Below are positions 26,961 through 36,521 of a stretch of DNA of 64,000 bases, piece after piece. The DNA comes from Vreelandella zhuhanensis (GTDB taxonomy: Bacteria; Pseudomonadota; Gammaproteobacteria; Pseudomonadales; Halomonadaceae): contig NZ_WTKP01000003.1 in NCBI RefSeq assembly GCF_009793355.1, forward strand, positions 62,001 through 126,000, given 5' to 3'. The notes under the pieces were generated by a model that made no database searches, had not been told where the DNA came from, and saw only the letters and a program-made list of their open reading frames with translations. Each line of letters opens with the position of its first letter. Positions within the stretch are counted from its first letter, which is position 1. Position numbers and translations under genes: made by a program.

Positions 26961-28100
26961 ATGAATCTAATCGGTGCGCTACTGCTGTTCCTGGGTCTTT
27001 CACTAAGCAGCCTTTATTTGTTTCCCAGTGGTGGGCCCCAGCTGACTGATTTTGCATTGATCGGCTTTGCCGGCGCGATGCTTGTAATGTCACTGGGAGA
27101 CGAACGTCTGAAAGTCTCACCCTTCGCCATATGCTGGGGAATGATGGTGCTCTGGGTGGTGCTGGTGTGCCTTGGCTGGACGTTGGTGATGGGAACCACC
27201 AGCTTTTTCAGGCCCGCCCAATTTTTCCTGTTCAATTTCCTGGTAGGTATCGCGTTGCTGCGTTTTCTGAGTGTTTACGGCGAACGCGCCAAGGGAATTA
27301 TCCGCAATGGTGTATCCATTGCGCTACTGATCGCGGGTAGCCAAGTGTTGGTGCAATTGGCTTTAGGGATCAACCGTACCACCGGAAGTTTCAACAACCC
27401 CAATCAGCTGGCCTATTTTTCGCTATGTGGCGTGGTGGTGCTGTTGTTGCTCGATGATTTTCACCCACAGATGAGATTCTTGAGTTTGGCCGGGCTGGCT
27501 TCCGGCGTGCTGGGGATTCTAGCGGCTTCGTCGTTGGCAGCCATGGGAGGGGGCGTCATGGTATTAGTCGGCTGGGCCATGGCTAATGCCCGACAGGTCA
27601 AGTACTTCGCTCGCCTGTTGTTGTTGCTCCCTCTACTGCTGGGGGGTGTGTTGGTGGCCAATATCAGTTCGGACGGGCAAGTGTTGCGCAACCTGGAAGC
27701 GCGCATGGACAGAGCACCAGGCAAGGTGGATAGCGTCTATGAAGAGCGCAAGTTCGACCGGCTGATGAACTTTCCTGAATACGCCATCTTCGGGGCGGGA
27801 GAAGGCGAAAACGAGCGTTTCGCTCCCTACGATGGGCACGAAATTCATTCCTCCTTCGTCAACATGTTGTTTGCCTATGGCCTGCCGGGGCTGGTGCTTT
27901 TCCTGTTGACCATAGCCATCGCACTGCGTCGTGCTCCGCTTTACGTCTGGGCTGGGGTGGCCGGGCCTTTGATCTACTCCACCACCCATAACGGCCTGCG
28001 TGCGACGCTATTCTGGATGGTACTGGTGATCTGTTGGCATTTCTATCGGCAAGGCTCGGTGGCCACTTCGCGTCATGGTCTGGTTCTCGATTCCCCCTGA
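26961..28100 (+). CDS. Wzy-like polysaccharide polymerase/O-antigen ligase family
   Basis: This 379-residue polytopic protein has about ten helices. The conserved elements FNNPNQLAYFSLCG, and in the large periplasmic loop FGAGEGENERFAPYDGHEIHSSFVNMLFAYGLPGLVLF, are typical of the Wzy/WaaL superfamily: a histidine-containing loop followed by a Gly-Leu-Pro-Gly turn. Position after wza-wzc and the flippase makes it the probable repeat-unit polymerase. The ATG at 26961 follows GGTGTCGCC, with a weak ribosome-binding site. It has no close similarity by eye to the 19158 family member. Confidence 0.8.
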   Translation: MNLIGALLLFLGLSLSSLYLFPSGGPQLTDFALIGFAGAMLVMSLGDERLKVSPFAICWGMMVLWVVLVCLGWTLVMGTTSFFRPAQFFLFNFLVGIALLRFLSVYGERAKGIIRNGVSIALLIAGSQVLVQLALGINRTTGSFNNPNQLAYFSLCGVVVLLLLDDFHPQMRFLSLAGLASGVLGILAASSLAAMGGGVMVLVGWAMANARQVKYFARLLLLLPLLLGGVLVANISSDGQVLRNLEARMDRAPGKVDSVYEERKFDRLMNFPEYAIFGAGEGENERFAPYDGHEIHSSFVNMLFAYGLPGLVLFLLTIAIALRRAPLYVWAGVAGPLIYSTTHNGLRATLFWMVLVICWHFYRQGSVATSRHGLVLDSP

Positions 28101-28171
28101 AATGCCGCCGTCAACATCGTGACTGGACAATCCGCAAGGAAGCTCGGCAAGTAAGAACATAAGGGGCAAAC

Positions 28172-30169
28172 ATGGCTAGTTTAATGAAGTCGTTATCGAT
28201 GACGCCGCGTTGGATAAAGCGCAGGGTGCTTGTCGTGCTGGATGGCGTGATTGTGGCGGGTAGCCTGCAGCTGGCGACCATGATTCACCTGGAAAGCCTG
28301 CAGCCGCCGAGAAATACTTCCTTGTGGATGACCATCGGCTGGTTGGTGCCGATAAGTCTCTTGTTTTTCCACTGGCTCGGGCTGTACCGCGTGGTGATTC
28401 GCTACATGAGCCATGTCACCGTCCCGACAGTCGTCATTGTCGTGGTGACATCGGCCCTGTTAGTGGCACCGGCCAGTTACTTGGCGGGACATTCCATCGG
28501 GCCATCCATCATCGTTATCTATGCGCTGCTCTTGCTGTTGGGTATCGGCAGCCTGCGTTTTCTGCTGCGCGAGCTGTATCGCCATAGCCAGCGTCGTCAG
28601 CGCAAACCTGTGGTGATCTATGGGGCCGGGGCTGCCGGTTGCGAGCTGGTTGCCGCGCTTCGCAACGGGGGCGAATACGAGCCTGTGGCTTTCGTCGATG
28701 ACTGGCGGGGTCTGGAAGGCGCCATGGTCGAAGGGCTGCGGGTACATCAGCCGGTAGCACTGGCCGCTCTGGTTCAGGAACACCAGGTCGCCATGGTGCT
28801 GTTGGCTATCCCCAGTGCACCACGTTGGCGCCGCCGCGAGATATTGCACTGGCTTTCGGACCTTTCCGTGCCTCTCAAGACGATCCCCGGCAGCGCCGAT
28901 GTGATCGCCGGGCGGGCCAAGATCAGCGAGCTTCGCGAGGTAGCGCTCGAAGATTTGCTCGGCCGTGAGTCAGTGCCTGCCTTTCCCGAGCTGATGGAAG
29001 CCAATATTCGCGATAAGGCAGTCATGGTGACCGGTGCCGGAGGGTCGATTGGCAGTGAGCTGTGCCGTCAGATCCTTGCTCAGAATCCCGTTCGCCTACT
29101 GCTTGTCGACAACTGCGAATTTGCGCTTTACGCCATCGAGCAGGAATTGAAACAGCATATCGAGAGCACCCAGTCGCGCTGCGAGCTGAAACCACTGCTT
29201 ATCTCGGTGCAGCATTCGGGCAGCCTCAAGGCAGTATTCGAAAGCTTCGAGGTGCATACCGTCTACCATGCCGCAGCCTACAAGCATGTGCCGATGGTCG
29301 AATTTAATCTCGTACAAGGGGTAAGCAATAACGTCTTCGGTACCTTGCATCTTGCCAAGGCGGCGATGGCGGCGGGGGTGGAAACCTTCGTGGTGGTATC
29401 CACCGATAAAGCGGTTCGCCCCACCAATGCCATGGGCGCTTCCAAGCGCTTGACCGAGCTTATCTGCCAAGCCTTCGCCTATGCGCAGTCCGGCACACGT
29501 TTCTGCATGGTGCGCTTTGGCAATGTCCTGGGGTCGAGTGGCTCCGTTGTGCCGGTGTTTCGCAAGCAGATCGAGCAGGGCGGCCCCATCAAGGTGACTC
29601 ACCCTGACATCACCCGTTATTTCATGACGATTCCCGAAGCCGCCCAGCTGGTTATCCAGGCTGGTGCCATGGGTGAGGGCGGTGAAGTGTTCGTGCTCGA
29701 CATGGGGGAACCGGTACGCATTCACGATCTGGCAAGGAATATGGTGCGTCTTTCGGGACTGGAGGTGAAAGACGCCGAGCATCCGGAAGGGGATATAGAA
29801 ATCGTCTACTCCGGCTTGCGTCCCGGGGAAAAGCTTTTCGAGGAATTGTTGATCGGCCATGACGTCAGCAAGACGCGTCACGATCGCATCATGACCTCGA
29901 AAGAGCGTTTCTGGGAATGGCCCCGGCTGGAGGCCTTTTTACAGGAACTGGAGCAGGCCTTTATCGCGACCGACCATCTGCGTATCCGCCAACTATTGCA
30001 GTCGGCACCTCTGGACTACCATCCCCTGGACGAAATAGCCGATCTGGTATGGGAAGCGCGTCAGGCAATGCTCCCTCAAACGCGACGTCAGCGCCCGGGG
30101 ACAAATGCCACCTTGAGAGCGGTTGCTCGTCTCGAGCCCGTATTGAAACCAGTAACCAAGGAAGGGTGA
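28172..30169 (+). CDS. WbpM/PglF-type UDP-GlcNAc 4,6-dehydratase, membrane-bound
   Basis: This 665-residue protein has four N-terminal helices, a PglF/WbpM-type CoA-binding-like Rossmann region (VVIYGAGAAGCELVAAL, about residue 148) and a SDR domain. The NAD motif is TGAGGSIGSELCRQI at about residue 288. The catalytic STDKA and MGASK stretch has Met where SDR enzymes usually have Tyr, as in WbpM-type 4,6-dehydratases. It would make a UDP-4-keto-6-deoxy sugar, the entry to bacillosamine- or QuiNAc-type sugars. The DegT aminotransferase at 39105 is a natural next step. Confidence 0.9.
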   Translation: MASLMKSLSMTPRWIKRRVLVVLDGVIVAGSLQLATMIHLESLQPPRNTSLWMTIGWLVPISLLFFHWLGLYRVVIRYMSHVTVPTVVIVVVTSALLVAPASYLAGHSIGPSIIVIYALLLLLGIGSLRFLLRELYRHSQRRQRKPVVIYGAGAAGCELVAALRNGGEYEPVAFVDDWRGLEGAMVEGLRVHQPVALAALVQEHQVAMVLLAIPSAPRWRRREILHWLSDLSVPLKTIPGSADVIAGRAKISELREVALEDLLGRESVPAFPELMEANIRDKAVMVTGAGGSIGSELCRQILAQNPVRLLLVDNCEFALYAIEQELKQHIESTQSRCELKPLLISVQHSGSLKAVFESFEVHTVYHAAAYKHVPMVEFNLVQGVSNNVFGTLHLAKAAMAAGVETFVVVSTDKAVRPTNAMGASKRLTELICQAFAYAQSGTRFCMVRFGNVLGSSGSVVPVFRKQIEQGGPIKVTHPDITRYFMTIPEAAQLVIQAGAMGEGGEVFVLDMGEPVRIHDLARNMVRLSGLEVKDAEHPEGDIEIVYSGLRPGEKLFEELLIGHDVSKTRHDRIMTSKERFWEWPRLEAFLQELEQAFIATDHLRIRQLLQSAPLDYHPLDEIADLVWEARQAMLPQTRRQRPGTNATLRAVARLEPVLKPVTKEG

Positions 30170-30183
30170 AAAGCAATAATTTT

Positions 30184-30219
30184 CTCAAGAGCATTCTCAA
30201 GAGCATTCTCAAGCACTCT
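30184..30219. repeat. 12-bp tandem repeat between wbpM-like and kinase-like genes
   Basis: The unit CTCAAGAGCATT occurs twice head to tail (30184-30207) and is followed by a diverged third copy. The tract lies in the 84-base spacer downstream of the WbpM-like gene, followed by an imperfect AAAGCGCTCT palindrome. No function is evident; it is one of several short tandem duplications in this locus. Confidence 0.85.
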
Positions 30220-30253
30220 TTAAAGCGCTCTCTTTAGCACAAGGAGAAAAGCT

Positions 30254-31450
30254 ATGACGAACAGACAATGGAATGACGACCAGCAAGAGTGGCTATCAGG
30301 AATTAGCATTTTACTGGTCAGAGAGCGTGGGCAGGCGTATCTGGATACCCTGCGCAGCTTACTTGATCGTTATGGTTTCAATGTGTTGTGTGACGTGCCG
30401 ATCATAGAAGGACAACGGCAGGCGCTAGCCCAGCGGATTCACGATGAGGACCAGGAGCGTGATGCCTGGCCGGTGAGTGGCGGCCTGCCGGCCCAGCTGC
30501 TGATTGTGCATGATGTACATCCTGTCGCGGAAGTCACGTCTTCGAGAGACGCCCCTGGACGGATCGACAATGTGCGAGTGCTTACGGTCAAGGCAAAGAT
30601 TAGAGCCAAGATCAATCAGGCAGGTACCACGCAGGAACAATGCAATCCCGTGCATTTGTCCTGCAACGCGGCTCAGGCACATGACTATCTCAAGACACTG
30701 GTACCGCAGCAGATCGATAAAATACGTGAGACAGCCCAGCGGCATAATGCGGCATTTCGGACGCCTTACCCGGTACTGGCCGACCTGAGTAAACAGCTAT
30801 GCCGGGCCAAGGTAGAGTTGGTGGATTTTCACGGCACCGAGGCGATTTGCAAGACGTTTCGCCCCGGACGCGAGCGCTATCTGGAGCGTGAAGTGAAGGC
30901 CCGTGAGTTAGGTGCCTCCTTGCCTGAAGTGTCGCGACTGCTGGAAGTAGGGCCTCATTACCTGGTATTCGAGCGCTATGCCGACCGGATGGAACGCATA
31001 CTATCGCCTCGGGCGCCTTTTTCTCACCATGGTTTGCTGCCTATCTGGACCATCGAGCGCGTGAGAGCCGTCATCCTGCATTATCGTCGTCTTGGTTACG
31101 AGTGCATCGACCTCAATCCACAAGATCTTATCTACGACCCTTGCCAAGGTCTCAAGATCATCGATTTCGAATTCCTGCAACCCGGCCCTGACGAGATAGA
31201 AACGTTGAAGGGCAACTATGCCTGGTATGCAGTGCCTTCCCGTTTCACGGGCGACGTACCGCTTTCCGCCCGCCAAGGCTCCTATCGTAAGCGTTGGTTT
31301 CCCTATACCGGGCTGCCTCGAACCTTATGCCTGAACGAGCTTCCACGCCCGATCCTTGCCATGGTGCGCTCAGTGGCCTTGGTGCCCTTGACGTTGGATG
31401 GCCTGAGGCGAGTGGGGTGGCGGCATATACAGCGTCTTGTCCGCCATTGA
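30254..31450 (+). CDS. Putative NDK-like domain fused to a kinase-like domain
   Basis: This is a 398-residue protein without membrane segments. Residues about 15-150 follow the order of a nucleoside-diphosphate-kinase fold: a strand (ISILLVRE), a helix ending in YGFNV, GLPAQLLIV, and N-P-V-H (His near 133) that resembles the NxxHGSDS active-site loop. Residues about 180-370 carry eukaryotic-like/LPS-kinase features: AICKTFRPG (Lys), YLEREVKA (Glu), LVFERYA hinge, IDLNPQDLIYD (catalytic loop) and IIDFEF (metal Asp). It lies inside the capsule operon, so a sugar or lipid-linked glycan kinase is plausible. I have no firm family assignment; both domain links are made by eye. Confidence 0.55.
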   Translation: MTNRQWNDDQQEWLSGISILLVRERGQAYLDTLRSLLDRYGFNVLCDVPIIEGQRQALAQRIHDEDQERDAWPVSGGLPAQLLIVHDVHPVAEVTSSRDAPGRIDNVRVLTVKAKIRAKINQAGTTQEQCNPVHLSCNAAQAHDYLKTLVPQQIDKIRETAQRHNAAFRTPYPVLADLSKQLCRAKVELVDFHGTEAICKTFRPGRERYLEREVKARELGASLPEVSRLLEVGPHYLVFERYADRMERILSPRAPFSHHGLLPIWTIERVRAVILHYRRLGYECIDLNPQDLIYDPCQGLKIIDFEFLQPGPDEIETLKGNYAWYAVPSRFTGDVPLSARQGSYRKRWFPYTGLPRTLCLNELPRPILAMVRSVALVPLTLDGLRRVGWRHIQRLVRH

Positions 31451-31513
31451 AGTAAACGCTGTCTTTGTTCCATCCCCCTAATGCCCACGATCGCCTCGTC
31501 ATGGAGTGATTAA

Positions 31514-32641
31514 ATGAAGATTCTAGTTACCGGTCATGCCGGGTTCATCGGCTTTCACACTGCCAGGCGGTTGCTGGAGCGTGGAGATAGTGTCGTCGGC
31601 TTCGATAACGTCAATGACTATTACGACCCCGCTATCAAGGAAGCGCGCCTGGAGCTTCTTGAACAGACGGCAGCCGAGACGCGAAGTGACTACCTTTCCA
31701 TTCGTGCCAATCTGGCCGATCAACAGGCGGTGACGGAATGCTTCAATGAGCATCGCTTCGACCGGGTCATTCATCTGGCTGCCCAAGCCGGTGTGCGCTA
31801 TTCGCTGGAAAATCCCCATAGTTATGTGGAAAGCAACTTGATTGGCTTTACCAATGTATTGGAGGCGTGCCGCTACGCTGACATCGCGCACCTGACTTAC
31901 GCCAGCACCAGCAGTGTCTACGGCGCCAATACGCGAATGCCGTTTTCCGAGCATGAAGGGGCCAATCATCCGTTGCAGTTTTACGCCGCCACCAAGAAAG
32001 CCAACGAGATGATGGCCCACAGTTATAGTCATCTGTTCAGACTGCCAACCACCGGGCTGCGGTTTTTTACCGTCTATGGTCCCTGGGGTCGCCCGGACAT
32101 GGCGCTTTTCAAGTTCACCAGGAACATTCTGGCCGATGAGCCCATCCAGGTCTTCAATCATGGCCGTCATACACGTGACTTCACCTACGTGGACGACATC
32201 GTGGAGGGGATCATTCGCGCCAGTGACCACATTGCGACTCCCGCTTTGGAGTGGAACAGCGACAGCCCCGATCCGGCCACCAGCAATGCACCGTTTCGCC
32301 TTTTCAACATCGGCAACAACGATCCGGTGACGATCAGCGTGTATATCGAAGCCATTGAGAAAGCCTTGGGCAAGAAGGCCATCAAGGAACTGCTGCCCCT
32401 GCAACCCGGTGACGTTCCCGATACCTATGCGGATTCAAGTGAATTGGAAAAAACGGTCGGTTACAAGCCATCCACACCGATCCTCCAAGGCGTCGCCAAC
32501 TTCGTCAAATGGTATCGAGACTACTATTCGCTGGATAAACCCTCGCTAGATAAATCCTCGTTAAATAGCTGTTCGTCGAATAAAAACTCGTCGAATAAAA
32601 CCACTGCCATCTTGAGTGAAACGCCTGACTCACTTAGGTGA
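31514..32641 (+). CDS. UDP-glucuronate 4-epimerase-like NAD-dependent epimerase
   Basis: This 375-residue extended SDR has the NAD motif [19 protein letters not shown] at the N-terminus, an NDYYDP loop typical of UDP-GlcA 4-epimerases, the Ser/Thr stretch ASTSSVYG and the active-site YAATKKANE (Tyr and Lys). Paired with the UDP-glucose dehydrogenase immediately downstream, it would convert UDP-GlcA to UDP-GalA for the polysaccharide. The last 30 residues or so are a low-complexity tail built from five degenerate pentapeptides (SLDKP-like), absent from ordinary family members. The ATG at 31514 follows a GGAG site. Confidence 0.9.
   Translation: MKILVTGHAGFIGFHTARRLLERGDSVVGFDNVNDYYDPAIKEARLELLEQTAAETRSDYLSIRANLADQQAVTECFNEHRFDRVIHLAAQAGVRYSLENPHSYVESNLIGFTNVLEACRYADIAHLTYASTSSVYGANTRMPFSEHEGANHPLQFYAATKKANEMMAHSYSHLFRLPTTGLRFFTVYGPWGRPDMALFKFTRNILADEPIQVFNHGRHTRDFTYVDDIVEGIIRASDHIATPALEWNSDSPDPATSNAPFRLFNIGNNDPVTISVYIEAIEKALGKKAIKELLPLQPGDVPDTYADSSELEKTVGYKPSTPILQGVANFVKWYRDYYSLDKPSLDKSSLNSCSSNKNSSNKTTAILSETPDSLR
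32528..32602 (+). repeat. Five 15-bp in-frame repeats at the 3' end of the epimerase gene
   Basis: Five consecutive 15-base units encode [20 protein letters not shown] and S-S-N-K-T. The copies differ by a few bases each. Because the unit is a multiple of three, copy change would keep the frame and alter only the tail. Confidence 0.88.
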
Positions 32642-32691
32642 AACATCTTTCTCTCTTCTTCTCTTCACACCAATTCTCAGCAGGAAAGCCA

Positions 32692-34071
32692 ATGAACGTT
32701 ACAGTTTTCGGAACGGGTTACGTGGGCCTGGTTCAAGGCGCCACCTTGGCGGAAGTCGGTCATCACGTGGTTTGCGTCGATGTGGATGATAATAAGGTCG
32801 TACAACTCGGACTGGGCATCATTCCCATCTATGAGCCGGGTCTGGAGTCGCTGGTAAAAGAGAACCACGCTGCCGGTCGGCTTGAATTCACTACCGATGC
32901 GGTCGCGGGGGTCAAACACGGTCAAGTTCAGTTTATCGCCGTGGGAACCCCCCCGGACGAAGACGGTAGTGCCGACCTCAAGTACGTTCTCACCGTGGCC
33001 GCCACCATCGGCGAGCACATGGAGCGCGACCAGATCATCATCAACAAATCCACCGTGCCGGTGGGCAGCGCCGACAGGGTGCGCGCCGAGATAGAAAAGG
33101 TATTGAAAAAGCGTGGCCGCAACGATATCGGCTTTGACGTGGTGTCCAACCCGGAGTTTCTCAAGGAAGGCAGCGCGGTCGCCGATTGCCAGCGGCCCGA
33201 CCGTATCATCATCGGTACCGAGTGCGAGGCCACTATCGAAGCCATGCGTGAGCTTTATGCCCCCTTCAATCGTAATCACGACAAGATCATCGTGATGGAT
33301 GTAAAGAGTGCCGAACTGACCAAGTACGCAGCCAACTGCATGCTGGCTACCAAGATCAGTTTCATGAATGAGATGGCGAACCTGGCTGAGCGTCTGGGGG
33401 CCGATATCGAAGCGGTGCGTCAAGGAATCGGCTCCGACCCACGCATTGGCTATCACTTCATTTATCCTGGTGTGGGCTATGGCGGTTCATGCTTCCCCAA
33501 GGACTTGCAGGCGCTTATCCACACCTCGGATGCCATCGATTTTGACGCCAAGCTACTCAAGGCAGTGGAATCGCGTAACCAAGAGCAGAAAACCACACTG
33601 TTCCAGAAAATAAGCCAGCACTTCAATGCACAGCTGAAGGATAAGACGTTTGCCATCTGGGGACTTTCGTTCAAGCCTAATACCGATGACATGCGGGATG
33701 CACCCAGCCGCGTGCTTATGGAAGCGCTTTGGGACGCAGGAGCCAAGGTGCAGGCCTATGACCCGGAGGCTATGGAAGAGGCTCAGCGCCTCTACGGCAG
33801 CCATGAGAACTTGACCCTTTGCGGCACCAAAGAAGCAGCGTTAAAGAATACCGATGCCTTGATTATCGTCACCGAGTGGCAAAACTTCCGGGCTCCTGAT
33901 TTCGAACTGATCAAAACCCAGCTTTCCGAACCGACCATCTTCGATGGGCGCAATCTTTATGAACCGCGCCGAATGGTGGCGAAAGGATTCACTTACTACT
34001 CGGTAGGTAGAGCCAAACCTGTATTACCATTATCCGTTTCCTATCAACCTGTATCAGTAATAAGCGGATAA
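32692..34071 (+). CDS. ugd: UDP-glucose 6-dehydrogenase
   Basis: This 459-residue enzyme oxidises UDP-glucose to UDP-glucuronate with two NAD. The N-terminal Rossmann motif [36 protein letters not shown], the [23 protein letters not shown] stretch and the catalytic Cys267 in [13 protein letters not shown] are all present. The ATG at 32692 follows AGGAAAGCC; an in-frame start at 32638 would overlap the epimerase stop and lacks a site. It supplies UDP-GlcA for the epimerase encoded just upstream. A short Pro/Ser-rich C-terminus follows the usual domain end. Confidence 0.94.
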   Translation: MNVTVFGTGYVGLVQGATLAEVGHHVVCVDVDDNKVVQLGLGIIPIYEPGLESLVKENHAAGRLEFTTDAVAGVKHGQVQFIAVGTPPDEDGSADLKYVLTVAATIGEHMERDQIIINKSTVPVGSADRVRAEIEKVLKKRGRNDIGFDVVSNPEFLKEGSAVADCQRPDRIIIGTECEATIEAMRELYAPFNRNHDKIIVMDVKSAELTKYAANCMLATKISFMNEMANLAERLGADIEAVRQGIGSDPRIGYHFIYPGVGYGGSCFPKDLQALIHTSDAIDFDAKLLKAVESRNQEQKTTLFQKISQHFNAQLKDKTFAIWGLSFKPNTDDMRDAPSRVLMEALWDAGAKVQAYDPEAMEEAQRLYGSHENLTLCGTKEAALKNTDALIIVTEWQNFRAPDFELIKTQLSEPTIFDGRNLYEPRRMVAKGFTYYSVGRAKPVLPLSVSYQPVSVISG

Positions 34072-34189
34072 GAATACTAATAAAGTCGTAACCAATCTGC
34101 ACTACTTAACTTGTTGAAAAATAAATACGTTTGTCTTCCTTTTATTACTCATAAAGTTTTATATCTTTAACCCTGATGAGAGGTGGCCC

Positions 34190-34798
34190 ATGTTCAAGCG
34201 TCAATTTGATTTTATCGCTTCTCTGATCGGGTTGATATTACTCTCGCCGGTACTTGCTATCATGGCTTTGTTGGTCCGCTATAAGTTGGGTGCGCCTGTA
34301 TTGTTTCGCCAAGTGCGGCCGGGGCTTCATGGAAAGCCCTTCAAGATGGTCAAGTTCCGCAGCATGCGCGATGCTTATAACGCTGAAGGTAAACCGCTGC
34401 CTGACTCTGAACGGATCACTCCGTTTGGTCGATTTCTACGCTCTACTAGTCTGGATGAGCTGCCGGAGCTTTGGAATGTGTTGAAGGGGGATATGAGTTT
34501 GGTGGGGCCGCGACCGTTGTTGATGGAATATATGGACTATTACACTGAGGAAGAGATGCTTCGGCATACGGTTCGGCCTGGGATTACGGGGCTGGCGCAA
34601 GTTACGGGGCGTAATGCGACCACCTGGAATGGCCGCCTTGCTTACGATGTGCAGTACGTGAAAACGCAAACGTTGTGGCTGGATATCAAGATTATCTTCA
34701 AGACCATTTGCCAGGTAATCAAGCGCGAGGGAGTGGTGGTGGTTCCTTCCGAGGTTTATCAGAAATTAAGCGATGAGCGGAGGGGCGATGATTTATAA
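34190..34798 (+). CDS. PglC-like phosphoglycosyl transferase
   Basis: This 202-residue monotopic sugar transferase has an N-terminal reentrant membrane helix ([24 protein letters not shown]) and the motifs [39 protein letters not shown] and [14 protein letters not shown]. The length, the RSMRDA segment and the [18 protein letters not shown] region are close to PglC-type enzymes that use UDP-diNAcBac. That fits the WbpM/PglF-like dehydratase at 28172 and the DegT aminotransferase at 39105. It is the second PGT in the window. It marks the boundary where the sequence turns AT-rich. Confidence 0.9.
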   Translation: MFKRQFDFIASLIGLILLSPVLAIMALLVRYKLGAPVLFRQVRPGLHGKPFKMVKFRSMRDAYNAEGKPLPDSERITPFGRFLRSTSLDELPELWNVLKGDMSLVGPRPLLMEYMDYYTEEEMLRHTVRPGITGLAQVTGRNATTWNGRLAYDVQYVKTQTLWLDIKIIFKTICQVIKREGVVVVPSEVYQKLSDERRGDDL

Positions 34799-34865
34799 GC
34801 CAGTTCTTATGTTTTTTATAAGCGCTTTTCATAATTCCTATTAATTTTTCGAGGCTAAATATAAT

Positions 34866-36377
34866 ATGTTTGATATTGATTTTATAAAGTCCGAAAAGTT
34901 GCCGCCTTTATCTTGGTGTATGATTTTCGAGAAAAATGGTAAAGCAGTGCTACACCATGGCAAGTTTGTTGAGATATTTGGCAATGGTTTTTTTGAAGGT
35001 GGCTGGGATGGTGACGTTAGTGATATGGGATTCGATAAATCTCATTTTTTTTTAGGGTCAGGCGGAAAATTTTTGGACGATGGCGTATTAATTTCAACTC
35101 CTGGACATGCTTTAGAGAGAATTTATTCATCAAGGTTAGAGGGTAAGCTGTATTTTTCTAATAGCTTTCCATTTATTTTGGCCTGTTCGAGACAAATTAT
35201 TTGCAATGATTATTATGGTTATGAGAGTGATTTCGCTTCGATACTCAACGGTGTAAATGGATACGTAAAAGAAGTTCCAACTAAAGAAGGGAAAGTAGGA
35301 ATACATTACTTAAAAAATATTAAGATTGATCGCGAGCTGAATGTTGTTGAGAAAGAGAGACCAAAGCCGCCGGCCTTCTCTAATTTCGAGCACTATAATA
35401 AAAGCTTGTCTTTATATCTTGAAAAGTTTAAATCTAATATAACGAGCTCCCAAAGAGAAAATAAATTTGATTTTTGTTCGACCATTTCAAATGGCTATGA
35501 TGCAGCCGCTTGTAGTGCAAAAGCGGCTGAAGTAGGGTGCGAGATTTTATGCTCTTTTAATTCGCCCGAAAAGTATCGAGAAGATGATGGTCGTGAAATT
35601 TCAAAAGCTCTTAATTTTGGTCAAGTAGAATATCGTGACGCGAACGAATACTTGAATAGAGATGATCTAATTGAAGCTGAATTTCTATCATCAGGTGAGC
35701 TTGGTACAGGCATCGTTTTTTCAGCATTTGAAGATCTTTGGGCCGGAAAAGCTGTATTTATGGGTGAAAGAGGTGACAAGCTTTGGGACAAGAATTGGAA
35801 CGATGTGAATGACGAAATGCGAGTTGCTGATGAAGTTTTCGCTGGAACTTCTATGATAGAGAATCGTCTTCGAGTTGGTTATATTTTGATACCACTCCCT
35901 CTTTTTGGCGCGCTTAGCTGGCCTAGCATTTCCAGAATTAGTAATAGTGAGGAGCTTCGCCCATTTTCAGTGGGTGGTAATTATGATCGTCCAATTCCTA
36001 GAAGAATCCTTGAAGAAAAAGGGGTTTCGAGACATTTGTTTGGCATGAAAAAGAACGGAGCTGGGTTTAACTATCGATACGACAGCGTTAGACGGCTCAA
36101 AAAAAGAATGAGCTCTGCATCAGTGAAAAGTTTCAATGACTTTATTTTGGAATATGGGAAAGGTGATCTTAATTTAAATAAAATATATATATATATTTTA
36201 TTTTTTTGGAGTAATAAATATCTATACGCTAATAAAATGTTTGAGGTGTTGAAGTTCCCGAAGGTTTTTCCAAGTTCTAAGCCGACCTTGATTGGAAACC
36301 CTGGAACTCCAAATGACCTTATGCGCTGGGGAGTTTATGAAACTACCCAAAAATATCTGCTGGCTCTTGAAGGTTAA
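34866..36377 (+). CDS. Asparagine-synthetase-like ATP-dependent amide ligase, no glutaminase cysteine
   Basis: This 503-residue protein resembles asparagine synthetase B by layout. Residues about 1-180 look like a degenerate Ntn glutaminase domain (ISTPGHALERIYSS, KLYFSNSFPFILA) but no Cys follows the initiator Met. A C-terminal AANH/PP-loop domain has ISNGYDAA (about residue 208, for SGGxDS) and GERGDKLWD (about 300, for GDGGDEL). Proteins with this loss usually join a different amine or form a lactam/amide without glutamine. It is AT-rich compared with its neighbours, contains a T9 run (35045-35053) and an (AT)n run near 36184, and begins an amino-acid-type module. The exact substrate is not visible. 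Confidence 0.68.
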   Translation: MFDIDFIKSEKLPPLSWCMIFEKNGKAVLHHGKFVEIFGNGFFEGGWDGDVSDMGFDKSHFFLGSGGKFLDDGVLISTPGHALERIYSSRLEGKLYFSNSFPFILACSRQIICNDYYGYESDFASILNGVNGYVKEVPTKEGKVGIHYLKNIKIDRELNVVEKERPKPPAFSNFEHYNKSLSLYLEKFKSNITSSQRENKFDFCSTISNGYDAAACSAKAAEVGCEILCSFNSPEKYREDDGREISKALNFGQVEYRDANEYLNRDDLIEAEFLSSGELGTGIVFSAFEDLWAGKAVFMGERGDKLWDKNWNDVNDEMRVADEVFAGTSMIENRLRVGYILIPLPLFGALSWPSISRISNSEELRPFSVGGNYDRPIPRRILEEKGVSRHLFGMKKNGAGFNYRYDSVRRLKKRMSSASVKSFNDFILEYGKGDLNLNKIYIYILFFWSNKYLYANKMFEVLKFPKVFPSSKPTLIGNPGTPNDLMRWGVYETTQKYLLALEG

Positions 36378-36521
36378 GTTTGACTTTATTTATTTTTGGC
36401 GCCTTCGCGGTAGTTGTTTTATTGCTTGAAATTCAAGAGCGGGCCTGAGTGCTTGGCGCTTATTTTCAGAAATAATAATGGTTGTGGTAATTTCCAAATT
36501 TTTTAAAGAGTTGAGTTGTAT

